From: Sphingomonadaceae bacterium | Lineage (GTDB): Bacteria > Pseudomonadota > Alphaproteobacteria > Sphingomonadales > Sphingomonadaceae | NCBI GenBank assembly: GCA_027533105.1 | Contig: JAPZTW010000002.1 | Location: 1-64,000 of the forward strand | Direction: 5' to 3' | Length of the DNA stretch: 64,000 nucleotides | Shown: one piece after another, positions 17,365 to 29,947 of the stretch | Position numbering within the stretch: the first letter of the stretch is position 1 | Layout: each line of letters starts with the position of its first letter | Position numbers and translations under genes: made by a program | The notes under the pieces: model-generated | What the model saw: the letters and a program-made list of their open reading frames with translations, nothing else | Told to the model about the DNA's origin: nothing | Databases searched by the model: none

Positions 17365-18934
17365 GCTTGCGGGTATTGGCGATCCCGTAAAGCGCGATGA
17401 AGCTGCCCATGCGCGGGCCCTGGCTGGAACCCAGCAGGGTTTCGTACAGGCACTTGAACCAATCACGCAGCTGTTCGAACCCGTAATGCGGATCCTTGCC
17501 GATCTCGTAGACCAGGTTCTGCAGCTCCTCGGCTGTGGCATCGTCGCTGGTCGCGGCCAGTTCCTCGTCCAGCGCGGCCAGGGCCGCCGCCTCGCCGCCT
17601 TCGGGCTTGCGCCGCTGCAGCGTGGGGGCGATGAAATCGCGATTATAGGCCAGCGCATTGGTGACCAGCTTGTCGAGTTCCGGATGAGCCGCCGGATCGG
17701 CATTCTCGACATAGTTGCCAAGATAGGACCAGACCTGCTCGCGCGTGGCGCCAGCACCCAGCACGCCGACGAGGTTCAACAGCAGGCCATAGGTAACCGG
17801 CAGCTTGTCCCCATCGCCGCCGTGATAGCCATTGGCGCGCAGCAGGTGCCACACCGGGTTGCCGAGCTGCTGTTCGACCGGCTGGTCGGCCAGCTTCTCG
17901 CGGAACTGCCAGTATTCGTCGACCGCGCGCGGGATAATCCCGACGTGCAGGCTCTTGGCGCTCTTGGGATCGCGGAACAGGTAAAAGCCCAGCGATTCCT
18001 CGCTGCCATAGGTCAGCCACTGTTCGATGGTCAGGCCATTGCCCTTGGACTTGGAGATCTTCTCGCCGTTCTCGTCGAGGAACAGTTCATAGATCATGCC
18101 TTCGGGCGCGCGGCCACCCAGCGCCCGGGCAATCTTGCCGCTTTCGCGCACGGAATCGGTCAGGTCCTTGCCACACATCTCGTAATCGACGCCCAGCGCT
18201 ACCCAGCGCATCGCCCAGTCGACCTTCCACTGCAGCTTGGAATTGCCGCCCAGGATGCAGCTTTCGACCATGTCGCCATGATCCTCGAACCGGACCAGCC
18301 CGGCTTCGGCATCGACCACCTGGACCGGCACCTGCAGCACTTGGCCCGTCTTCGGGCTGACCGGCAGGACCGGCGAATAGGTCTGGCGCCGTTCCTCGCG
18401 CAGGGTCGGCAGCATGATGTCCATGATCGCCTGCCAGTTGCGCAGCACCCCGCGCAAGGCATCGTCGAACGCGCCGGCGTTGTAGCGGTCGCTGGCCGAG
18501 ACGAATTCGTAATCGAAGCCGAAGCGATCGAGGAAATCGCGCAGCATCGCGTTGTTGTGGTGCGCGAAGCTTTCGTACTTGTTGAACGGATCGGGGATGC
18601 GGGTCAGCGGATGGCCGAGATAGGCCGTGAGGAGCCCCTGGTTGGGCACGTTGTCCGGCACCTTGCGCAGGCCGTCCATGTCATCGCTGAAGGCCACCAG
18701 CCGCGTCGGCGCGCCGCCCGTCAACGTTTCATAAGCGCGGCGGACCAGCGTGGTGCGCAGCACTTCCTGGAAGGTGCCGATATGCGGCAGGCCCGAGGGA
18801 CCATAGCCCGTCTCGAACAGCACCGGCGAACCATCCGGTTTCCCGTCCGGATACCGCTTCAGCAGCTTGCGCGCCTCTTCAAAGGGCCAAGCCTTGGAAA
18901 CCTGTGCGGCGGAGAGGAGTGCGTCTTCGGTCAT
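17342..18934 (-). CDS. lysK: Lysyl-tRNA synthetase, class I
   Basis: A 530-residue class I enzyme that charges tRNA-Lys, the form common in alphaproteobacteria and archaea instead of class II LysS. The HIGH-type signature is GPSGLPHIGTFQEV near residue 45 and the KMSKS-type signature is EKISKSKGNGLT. The start ATG 18934 (MTEDALLSAAQVSKAWPFEE) matches the family; a much longer upstream frame exists but has no homology-like content. The gene converges on blh with a 23-bp overlap and is divergent from the amidohydrolase gene (112 bp gap). Confidence 0.95.
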   Translation of the reverse strand: MTEDALLSAAQVSKAWPFEEARKLLKRYPDGKPDGSPVLFETGYGPSGLPHIGTFQEVLRTTLVRRAYETLTGGAPTRLVAFSDDMDGLRKVPDNVPNQGLLTAYLGHPLTRIPDPFNKYESFAHHNNAMLRDFLDRFGFDYEFVSASDRYNAGAFDDALRGVLRNWQAIMDIMLPTLREERRQTYSPVLPVSPKTGQVLQVPVQVVDAEAGLVRFEDHGDMVESCILGGNSKLQWKVDWAMRWVALGVDYEMCGKDLTDSVRESGKIARALGGRAPEGMIYELFLDENGEKISKSKGNGLTIEQWLTYGSEESLGFYLFRDPKSAKSLHVGIIPRAVDEYWQFREKLADQPVEQQLGNPVWHLLRANGYHGGDGDKLPVTYGLLLNLVGVLGAGATREQVWSYLGNYVENADPAAHPELDKLVTNALAYNRDFIAPTLQRRKPEGGEAAALAALDEELAATSDDATAEELQNLVYEIGKDPHYGFEQLRDWFKCLYETLLGSSQGPRMGSFIALYGIANTRKLIAEALS

Positions 18935-19046
18935 GGAGCGGCCCTTTCGCGCCAAAGCAGCCGAAGTGCAAGGCAGGAATGCCCTTGCGCAGCCCCGCCC
19001 TTCCCCGCCAAGGTGGTACCAACGAGGATGAGCAGGAGGGGTTGGG

Positions 19047-20735
19047 ATGCGGCTGCATGGCAAGCTGGCGATTGCGCTGGCAGCAGGATGGCTGGCCAGT
19101 GCCGCAATGGCGCAGGACAGCGCGGCCACGCTGTGGCGCGGCGGGACGATCATCACCATGGATGGCGAAACGCCGCAGACCGTTCAGGCCGTGGTCGCGC
19201 GGGACGGCAAGATCGTCTTTGCCGGAGCAGAGGCTGCCGCCCGGCGCGCTGCCGGCAAGGCGGCGAAAACCCGCGACCTCAAGGGCGCGACGCTGCTGCC
19301 CGGCTTTGTCGATGCCCATTCGCACTTCTCGATGCTGATGCAGGTCGAAACGGGCATCGACCTGGACGCCGGAGACCAGCCACCAGCGACCATCCCCGCG
19401 CTACTGGGCCTGATCCGCCAGGGCATCAAGGCCAAGGGGCTGGAAGGTCAGGACTGGATCGTCGCCTGGAATTACAAGGATACCCCGCTGGCTGAAAAGC
19501 GGCATGTGACGCGCGACGATCTCGACGCCGCCTTCCCGGGCCGCAAGGTCGTGCTGATCCACTTTACCGGCCATGGTCTCGTCGCCAGCAGCGCCGCGCT
19601 GGCCGCCGCCGGGGTGGCCGATGATGCGCCCAACCCGCCCGGCGGCCTGCTGATGCGCGATGCGAAAGGCCGCGTGAACGGGGTAGCCTTCGAAGCGGCG
19701 CTCTATCCCTTCTACAAGGCACTGCCCCGCCCCACCCCGGCGCAGATGCTGGCCGCGCTCGATGGCACCCAGCTCAGCTATGCCAGCAAGGGTTTCACCC
19801 ACGCCCAGGACGGCGCGACCCAGATCCCGGAACTCACCTTTCTGCTGAGCCAACCGGCGCGCGAACGGATGAAACTGGACCTCGCCATCCTGCCCAGCTT
19901 TGGCGGGCTCGACAGCCTGCTGACCATGCCGAACCTCGCCGTGGGGCAATATCAGAGACACACCAAGGTCCAGGGGATCAAGTTCGTGCTCGATGGCTCG
20001 CCCCAGGCACGCACGGCCTATTTCACCCGCGACTATGCCAATGGCTCGCCCGAGGGACATCACCCCTGGCACGGTGAGCCGCTGGTCAAGCAGGAGGAAT
20101 TCGACCGGCTGGCCAAGCTGGTGCATGATCGCGGCTGGCAGCTGTTCGTCCACGCCAATGGCGATGCGGCGATCGACATGGCGATCAAGGGGTTTGACCG
20201 TCTGGGGATCAAGGCCGCCGACAATCGCCGCCCGGTGGTGATCCATTCGCAGTTCCAGCGGCGCGATCACTTGCCGGCCTATGCCCGGATCGGGGTGGGA
20301 CCGGCCTATTTCTCGAACCACACCTATTACTTTGCAGACATTCACCGCACCAACTTCCCGGGTGAAGTCGTGGACTTCATCAGCCCGTTCCGGGCCGCGA
20401 TGAAGTCGGGCCTCTACCCCTCCAACCATTCCGACGCGCCGGTTACCCGGCTCGATCCCTTCGTCCAGCTGTGGTCCAGCATGGCGCGTGCTTCTGTGAC
20501 CGGTAAGATCAGCGGCGCGGATCAGCGTCTTTCGGCTTATGAAGGGTTGCAGATGCTGACCACGGGACCGGCGTGGCAAGTGTTCGAGGAGAACCGCAAG
20601 GGCCGGATCAAGGCGGGACTGCTGGCCGATTTCGTCGTGCTCGACCGCAATCCCCTGACCACACCGGTCGATGGCATCCGCAAGATCCGGGTGCTGGAAA
20701 CGGTCAAGGAAGGAAAGACAATCTGGTCGCGTTAA
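19047..20735 (+). CDS. Amidohydrolase family 3 (YtcJ-like), exported
   Basis: A 562-residue metal-dependent hydrolase with signal peptide MRLHGKLAIALAAGWLASAA-MAQ. Family features are the small beta domain start (LWRGGTIITMDGETPQ), the metal-binding FVDAHSHFSML, the HANGDAAIDMAI segment in the barrel, SNHSDAPV near the end and the C-terminal IKAGLLADFVVLDRNPL. YtcJ-type enzymes hydrolyse amide or formamide bonds; the natural substrate is unknown. AGGAGGGG sits before ATG 19047. It appears to be a single-gene unit. Confidence 0.85.
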   Translation: MRLHGKLAIALAAGWLASAAMAQDSAATLWRGGTIITMDGETPQTVQAVVARDGKIVFAGAEAAARRAAGKAAKTRDLKGATLLPGFVDAHSHFSMLMQVETGIDLDAGDQPPATIPALLGLIRQGIKAKGLEGQDWIVAWNYKDTPLAEKRHVTRDDLDAAFPGRKVVLIHFTGHGLVASSAALAAAGVADDAPNPPGGLLMRDAKGRVNGVAFEAALYPFYKALPRPTPAQMLAALDGTQLSYASKGFTHAQDGATQIPELTFLLSQPARERMKLDLAILPSFGGLDSLLTMPNLAVGQYQRHTKVQGIKFVLDGSPQARTAYFTRDYANGSPEGHHPWHGEPLVKQEEFDRLAKLVHDRGWQLFVHANGDAAIDMAIKGFDRLGIKAADNRRPVVIHSQFQRRDHLPAYARIGVGPAYFSNHTYYFADIHRTNFPGEVVDFISPFRAAMKSGLYPSNHSDAPVTRLDPFVQLWSSMARASVTGKISGADQRLSAYEGLQMLTTGPAWQVFEENRKGRIKAGLLADFVVLDRNPLTTPVDGIRKIRVLETVKEGKTIWSR

Positions 20736-20845
20736 AACCGATCACAGCGCTTATCCGCAGGTCAGACCCGAAAATGTTTACCCGCTGGAAACCGAACCGG
20801 ACCTAAACCGTGCGCAAGGGTAAGGCTCAGTTCCCGAGGGAGCGC

Positions 20846-21286
20846 ATGGACACCAAGGACGATACCAAGGCTGCTGCTGACCAGGCTGCGCGCAATCGCG
20901 CACGGCGGACAAGTACGCTGATGGTCGCGCAATGCCTGCGTGAGGACGGTACGCAGGCCACACTGAAGGTCCGGAACCTGTCCGCAACCGGCTTCAAGGC
21001 CGATTGCCGGGACATCGCCGATTTCGCCGTCGACGAGCAGGTTCGCATCGCTTTCAAGAACTTGTCGCCGGTCTGGGCCAGCGTGGTCTGGTACGATAGC
21101 AGCGAAGTGGCGTTCAAGTTCCGCAACCCGGTCGATCTTGATCGCATCAACCGGGCGCGGACCATGGGCCAGAATCCCGCGCTCAGCCCGCGTTCTGATG
21201 CGGTCAGCAGCTGGATCGATCGCAACAACCAGCGTCAGGAATGGGAGCGGCTGGCCAAGGGGATTCGCGGCACCCGCCCGCTCTGA
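20846..21286 (+). CDS. PilZ domain protein
   Basis: A 146-residue soluble protein. The PilZ c-di-GMP-binding signature is present as an Arg-rich N-terminal stretch (RNRARRTSTLMVA, RxxxR type) and NLSATGFKA (the [D/N]xSxxG motif). The barrel continues through VRIAFKNLSPVWASVVWYDS. It should change conformation on binding c-di-GMP and act on an unknown partner. ATG 20846 has GAGGGAG upstream; the GTG at 20810 would add 12 residues without a good ribosome site. Confidence 0.8.
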   Translation: MDTKDDTKAAADQAARNRARRTSTLMVAQCLREDGTQATLKVRNLSATGFKADCRDIADFAVDEQVRIAFKNLSPVWASVVWYDSSEVAFKFRNPVDLDRINRARTMGQNPALSPRSDAVSSWIDRNNQRQEWERLAKGIRGTRPL

Positions 21287-21304
21287 TCCGGATCGCCTCC
21301 CGAA

Positions 21305-25691
<4,387 letters not shown>

Positions 25692-25698
25692 GATTCCG

Positions 25699-26238
25699 AT
25701 GAAAATCCTGGGCCTGTTCCGCCACGCCAAGTCCGACTGGGGCGATCCGCGCGCCCGCGATTTCGATCGCCCGCTCAACGCGCGCGGCCGCGCCGGGGCG
25801 GAAATCATGGGGCGGCATATCCGCAATCACGGGGTGCGCTGGGAACGGGTGATCTCATCCCCCGCGCTGCGCTGTGCCGACACGATCGAGCTGGGCTGCG
25901 CCGCCACCGGCCAGCCGGTCAAGGTCAACTGGGACCGGCGGATCTACCTCGCCAGCGGAGTCACGCTGGCCGACGTGCTGCGCGACCAGGAGGGCGATCC
26001 CGCCTCGATCCTGATGGTCGGCCACAACCCGGGGCTGGAGGACCTGATCTTCGACCTGGTGCCCGACGATGGCACCAGCCCGCTGCGCGATGTGGTGGAG
26101 GAAAAGTTCCCGACCGCCGCCTTCGCCGTGCTGGAACTGAACATCGACACGTGGACGGACCTCAAGGACCGCTGCGGCAAGCTGGTCCACCTCGCCCGCC
26201 CGCGCGATCTTGATCCGGCGCTGGGGCCAGAGCGCTAG
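25699..26238 (+). CDS. SixA-like histidine phosphatase
   Basis: A 179-residue phosphohistidine phosphatase of the histidine phosphatase superfamily. The catalytic start is LGLFRHAKSDWGDP (RHG-type motif with His8), and the second catalytic His is in LMVGHNPGLEDL. SixA removes phosphate from His-containing phosphotransfer proteins, in E. coli on PtsN-type phosphotransferases; the partner here is unknown. It begins 7 nt after the helicase stop. Confidence 0.85.
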   Translation: MKILGLFRHAKSDWGDPRARDFDRPLNARGRAGAEIMGRHIRNHGVRWERVISSPALRCADTIELGCAATGQPVKVNWDRRIYLASGVTLADVLRDQEGDPASILMVGHNPGLEDLIFDLVPDDGTSPLRDVVEEKFPTAAFAVLELNIDTWTDLKDRCGKLVHLARPRDLDPALGPER

Positions 26239-26253
26239 GTTCAAGCGCTAGGT

Positions 26254-26796
26254 TCAGACGACCTGCAGCGGCAGGTGCGGTTCGGGCGCATGCTCGATCG
26301 TGATCGTCGCGCCCACCGCCACTTCACCCCCGGTCAGCACCACGGCCATGACGCCGCTCTTGCGGATCAGGCTGCCATCCGCGGCGCGATCGAGCATGGC
26401 CTCCATCAGCCCGGGCGCGATCCCGTTGATCTGGTGGCAGGGATTGCGCAGGCCCGTAATCTCGATCAGCGCCGCATCGCCCAGCCGCAGCCGCGTGCCC
26501 GCTGAGAGGCCCAGCAGATCGATCCCCGCGGTCGTAACATTCTCGCCCAGCTGGCCGGGGCTGACGGCAAAGCCCTTGCCCGCCAGCTCATCGAACAGTT
26601 CGGCATGGATCAGGTGGACCTGCCGCAGGTTCGGCTGGGTGGGATCCCTGGCGACGCGCGAGCGATGACGCACCGTCGCCCCGGCATGGGCATCGCCATC
26701 CACCCCCAGCCCGGCCAGCAGCTTGATCCGCTGGACCGCAGGCTTGGAAAAGTTGTGCGCGCAATCACAGGCTAGCGAGATGACAAGACCGGCCAT
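26254..26796 (-). CDS. MOSC domain protein
   Basis: A 180-residue stand-alone MOSC (molybdenum cofactor sulfurase C-terminal) domain. Features include GLGVDGDAHAGATVRHRSRV, PGQLGENVTTAGIDLLGLSA and the conserved Cys in ITGLRNPCHQINGIAPG, which in this family can carry sulfur. These proteins bind the molybdenum cofactor; the reaction of the short bacterial form is not established. The end of the SixA-like gene lies 15 bp away, tail to tail. Confidence 0.85.
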   Translation of the reverse strand: MAGLVISLACDCAHNFSKPAVQRIKLLAGLGVDGDAHAGATVRHRSRVARDPTQPNLRQVHLIHAELFDELAGKGFAVSPGQLGENVTTAGIDLLGLSAGTRLRLGDAALIEITGLRNPCHQINGIAPGLMEAMLDRAADGSLIRKSGVMAVVLTGGEVAVGATITIEHAPEPHLPLQVV

Positions 26797-26906
26797 GCGC
26801 CTGTCCTAGGTCGCAACCGGGATGGCGGCAAGCAGACCGGCAAACCGGTACGAAATGCCAGGGCCCACCCACTCGACAGCGTCCCCGCGCCTGCCTATGG
26901 GATGCT

Positions 26907-26922
26907 TTAACCGCCTGATTAA
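26907..26922. promoter_or_regulatory. Possible operator upstream of nitronate monooxygenase
   Basis: TTAACCGCCTGATTAA, an imperfect inverted repeat 20 bp upstream of the start at 26943. It closely resembles the perfect TTAATCGACCGATTAA at 50873-50888 upstream of the CoA-transferase gene. Shared 16-bp symmetric sites suggest a common TetR-like regulator. No regulator gene for it was recognised in the window. Confidence 0.45.
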
Positions 26923-26942
26923 GTAACCGGAGAAGCTCGTCC

Positions 26943-27923
26943 ATGTCGCTGCCCGCCCCGTTTGACCGCCTGCGCCTGCCCGTGATCGGATCGCCGCTGT
27001 TCATCGTATCCGGCCCGGAACTGGTGATCGCGCAGTGCAAGGCCGGGATCATCGGCAGCTTCCCGGCGCTCAACGCCCGCCCCTCGGGCGTGCTCGACGA
27101 ATGGCTGCACCAGATCACCGAGGAACTGGCCGCGCATAACCGCGACAATCCGGATCGCCCGGCCGCGCCCTATGCCGTCAACCAGATCGTCCACAAGTCG
27201 AACAACCGGCTTGAGGAAGACATGGAGGTCTGCGCCAAGTGGCAGGTACCGCTGACCATTACCTCGCTGGGCGCGCGCGAAGACATCAACAATGCCGTCC
27301 ACACCTGGGGCGGGATCGTGCTGCACGACGTGATCACCGATCGCTTTGCCCGCAAGGCAATCGAAAAGGGCGCCGATGGCCTGATCCCGGTGGCGGCCGG
27401 GGCCGGTGGCCACGCCGGCACGCTTTCGCCCTTCGCGCTGATGCAGGAAATCCGCGAATGGTTCGATGGCCTGATCGCGCTGTCGGGTTCGATCGCCTGC
27501 GGCCGCTCGATCCTGGCCGCCCAGGCCATGGGTGCCGACTTCGCCTATATCGGCACGCCGTGGATCGCCACCAAGGAAGCCCGCGCCGTCGATGGCTACA
27601 AGAACGCGATCGTCGAAGGGCGCGCGGATGACATCGTCTATTCGAACCTCTTCACCGGGGTGCACGGCAATTACCTGCGCCCCTCGATCGTCGCGGCCGG
27701 TCTTGATCCGGATAACCTGCCCGAGAGCGATCCCAGCAAGATGAACTTCGGTTCGGGCGGCAATACCGAGGCCAAGGCCTGGAAGGACATCTGGGGCTCC
27801 GGCCAGGGGATCGGCGCGGTCAAGGCCGTGGAAAGCGTGGCTGACCGGGTCGACCGGCTGGAAGTCGAATACAACCAGGCGCGCACCGAACTGGCCGCCA
27901 AGGCCCGGATGACGCTGGCCTAG
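26943..27923 (+). CDS. Nitronate monooxygenase
   Basis: A 326-residue FMN-dependent TIM-barrel enzyme that oxidises alkyl nitronates such as propionate-3-nitronate. Family motifs are PVIGSPLFIVSGPELVIAQ near the N-terminus, AAGAGGHAGTLSPFALM (the phosphate/FMN loop with catalytic-region His) and ALSGSIACGRSILAAQAMGA, then AYIGTPWIATKEA. It is preceded by a candidate operator at 26907. Its stop overlaps the convergent AHH gene by 4 bp. Confidence 0.9.
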   Translation: MSLPAPFDRLRLPVIGSPLFIVSGPELVIAQCKAGIIGSFPALNARPSGVLDEWLHQITEELAAHNRDNPDRPAAPYAVNQIVHKSNNRLEEDMEVCAKWQVPLTITSLGAREDINNAVHTWGGIVLHDVITDRFARKAIEKGADGLIPVAAGAGGHAGTLSPFALMQEIREWFDGLIALSGSIACGRSILAAQAMGADFAYIGTPWIATKEARAVDGYKNAIVEGRADDIVYSNLFTGVHGNYLRPSIVAAGLDPDNLPESDPSKMNFGSGGNTEAKAWKDIWGSGQGIGAVKAVESVADRVDRLEVEYNQARTELAAKARMTLA

Positions 27924-28465
27924 GCCTGTCCCTCTTCGGCCCGCACTGCCTCGGCGGTCGCGGGCCACAGGTCTTCTGCCAGCGCATCGAGTTCGGCGAA
28001 GTCGGCACCGCTGCCCAGCGGATCGCGCAGGTTGAGCAATAGCCGCCGCCGCTGATCGAGCAGCCGGCGGCGCAACGCCCGTTGCAACAGGTGCAGCCGG
28101 GCCAGCGCATCGTCCAGCGCCCGCTCCGGATCACGCGGCCGCTGGGCTGCCCAGCCCGCCTCGATCTGGCCGACCCGTTCATAGACCAGCGCCGAATAGC
28201 CCCGGTGCGGCCCGCGGTGCAGCGGCAAGCCGCTGCGCAGCACGGCCTGGTCATTGGCCGGCAGCAACAGGCCGTTGCAGCGAAAGTCGTCAAACCGCAG
28301 CCGATCCGGCCCCAAGGCCGCGAACAATCGCGCCGCGCCGTTTCGGCCCAGCAATTGCCGGGGCAGCAGGTGATGCCGTTGCAGTCCGGGATCGTGGCCG
28401 GGAAGATCAGCGCGATTGACCGCGCGGAATGGCAGAAAGCTGGGTCTTCGCCCGGCCGGATCCAC
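27920..28465 (-). CDS. AHH-type HNH nuclease-like protein
   Basis: A 181-residue protein resembling the AHH group of HNH endonucleases known from polymorphic toxins. The candidate catalytic centre is HDPGLQRHHLLP (His31-His32) with CNGLLLPAN (Asn64) and PLHRGPHRGYSALVYERVG (His83, His87, Tyr90). There is no signal peptide or repeat-rich delivery region, so it is a stand-alone domain. The remainder is an Arg/Leu-rich helical tail (HLLQRALRRRLLDQRRR). GTG 28465 lies 2 nt after the stop of the preceding gene, implying translational coupling. Nuclease activity is inferred. Confidence 0.6.
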   Translation of the reverse strand: MDPAGRRPSFLPFRAVNRADLPGHDPGLQRHHLLPRQLLGRNGAARLFAALGPDRLRFDDFRCNGLLLPANDQAVLRSGLPLHRGPHRGYSALVYERVGQIEAGWAAQRPRDPERALDDALARLHLLQRALRRRLLDQRRRLLLNLRDPLGSGADFAELDALAEDLWPATAEAVRAEEGQA

Positions 28466-28467
28466 GC

Positions 28468-29238
28468 TCAGCCACCCGGTCCGGTGGCGCGCACCAGCAC
28501 CCGCACCTCGCTCCCCTGGCGGACCGGCACGGCCAGCAAGGCTTCGCCCGCCGGGCCGACCAGATCCATCTCGGTCTCGATCGGTCCGGTCAGCACCACC
28601 TGGTGCACCAGCCGCACCGCGATCCGGGCCATGGCCGCGGGCGACAATCGCCGGTCAGGCTCAAACCGCAATTCCTGCCCGGCCAGCAGGTCAAGCCCGC
28701 GCGTGACCATCGCGCCATTCGCCTGCTGCTCCAGCCCGGTCAGCACGAGGGCCGGAAAGGCCCCGCCGCCAAGCCAGGCGTGGACCGTGCGCATGAAGGT
28801 GGCAGGTTCCACCCACGAGCCGGCCGGCGACCAGACCACCGCCAGCACCCCTGGCAGTTGGGCCAGTCGCGCGCCCAGCCCCACCAGCACGCGCAGGATC
28901 GGCAGCAAGCCGGCTGAATGCCGCAGGTGCGGACCGGGCGTCAGCACCAGCGTTTCCCCGCCCGGATTTGCCGTCATGCCGATCGGGGTGCCTGCCGCCG
29001 GCAACGGCTCGGGCGGCGCGGGCGAGATCCCCCGGCAATCGAAGGTCAAACCGTTGGTAAGCAGTTCGAGCCAACCCTCATCCGCCGCGTCATGCGAGAT
29101 CGAGAAGGCCACATCGCCGATCGCCAGATTGCCCGCCCCAACCTGTGCCGCCGCCAGCGCGGCGATGGCCGCACGGTCCGGGCGCTGGCCCGGTGCGAAA
29201 ACCAGGCTCAGGCACGGGCTTGCATCCCGCTCAGTCAT
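28468..29238 (-). CDS. Unrecognised protein coupled to the AHH gene
   Basis: A 256-residue soluble protein starting MTERDASPCLSLVFAPGQRP. Two similar-sized alpha/beta halves are suggested, the second containing LAVVWSPAGSWVEPATFMRT, GGGAFPALVLTGLEQ and MVTRGLDLLAGQELRFEPDR. That last portion is reminiscent of DUF4261 proteins, but this was not verified. Its gene is directly upstream of the AHH nuclease-like gene with a 2-nt gap, so it may be an immunity or partner protein. Function unknown. Confidence 0.6.
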   Translation of the reverse strand: MTERDASPCLSLVFAPGQRPDRAAIAALAAAQVGAGNLAIGDVAFSISHDAADEGWLELLTNGLTFDCRGISPAPPEPLPAAGTPIGMTANPGGETLVLTPGPHLRHSAGLLPILRVLVGLGARLAQLPGVLAVVWSPAGSWVEPATFMRTVHAWLGGGAFPALVLTGLEQQANGAMVTRGLDLLAGQELRFEPDRRLSPAAMARIAVRLVHQVVLTGPIETEMDLVGPAGEALLAVPVRQGSEVRVLVRATGPGG

Positions 29239-29378
29239 GGCAAGCCTGGTGATGATCGAAAAAACTCCGCGATTGCAGACACCTGCTTGGCACCAGGTCG
29301 GGCCGCCCGTCGAGTCCCCGCGCCGCAATTGCGTCCGGATTGGAGCTGGTTAGACCAGGGTCTGCCCGCCCGCAGGGG

Positions 29379-29864
29379 TCAGAACACGCCAAGCGCCAAC
29401 CCCTCCGCCAGCGCTGCCCCCAAAGCGGCAGCCTCTTCGAGCAGTCCTTGCGGCACGACCTTGGCCGCCATGATCGCTTCCGGGCTTTGCACCCCCAGGT
29501 TGGCAATCAGTGGCGGGGTGACCCGGCGCAGGCGCCAGCCGGTAACGATCCGGTCAAGCTGGGCCTGGGCCCCGTGGCCATCGCTGCCGGCGGCAATGAT
29601 CGTGGCATAGGGCCGCCCTTCGATCCGGCCGAGCAGCGGGTAATAGCAGCGGTCGAAGCATTCCTTCATCGCCCCACTCATCGTGCCGAGGTTTTCCGGG
29701 CAGACAAACAGGTACCCCCCCATGCCCAGCAGGTCGGCGGGCCCGGCCTGTTCGGCGGGGAGCAGGATCGAGCGGCCACCGGTTGCCCCATGGGCAGCCT
29801 CGGCCAAGGCGCGGGCGGCGCCGGTGCGACTGTGCCAGACGATCCCCAACATGGCGGCGATCAT
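29379..29864 (-). CDS. Flavodoxin-like NAD(P)H-dependent oxidoreductase
   Basis: A 161-residue flavodoxin fold. FMN-binding loops are IVWHSRTGAARALAEAA near the N-terminus (phosphate loop) and MGGYLFVCPENLGTMSGAMK in the middle, with IIAAGSDGHGAQAQLDRI later. It probably transfers electrons from NAD(P)H to quinones or other acceptors. Start could be ATG 29864 or 29852. It lies divergently from recJ with 83 bp between starts. Confidence 0.7.
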   Translation of the reverse strand: MIAAMLGIVWHSRTGAARALAEAAHGATGGRSILLPAEQAGPADLLGMGGYLFVCPENLGTMSGAMKECFDRCYYPLLGRIEGRPYATIIAAGSDGHGAQAQLDRIVTGWRLRRVTPPLIANLGVQSPEAIMAAKVVPQGLLEEAAALGAALAEGLALGVF

Positions 29865-29947
29865 GGCCCAGCGGCGCGCGCGTGGAAAGGCGGCAAAAGC
29901 CCGCCTTCCCCCTTTTCCGCACCGGCCCGGCGGGCTAATCGGCCAGC

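Noticed and set aside
16934..19495. An 853-codon plus-strand frame across blh and lysK
   Set aside because: It runs out of frame through blh and antisense through lysK, both recognised by conserved motifs; composition is that of a shadow frame.
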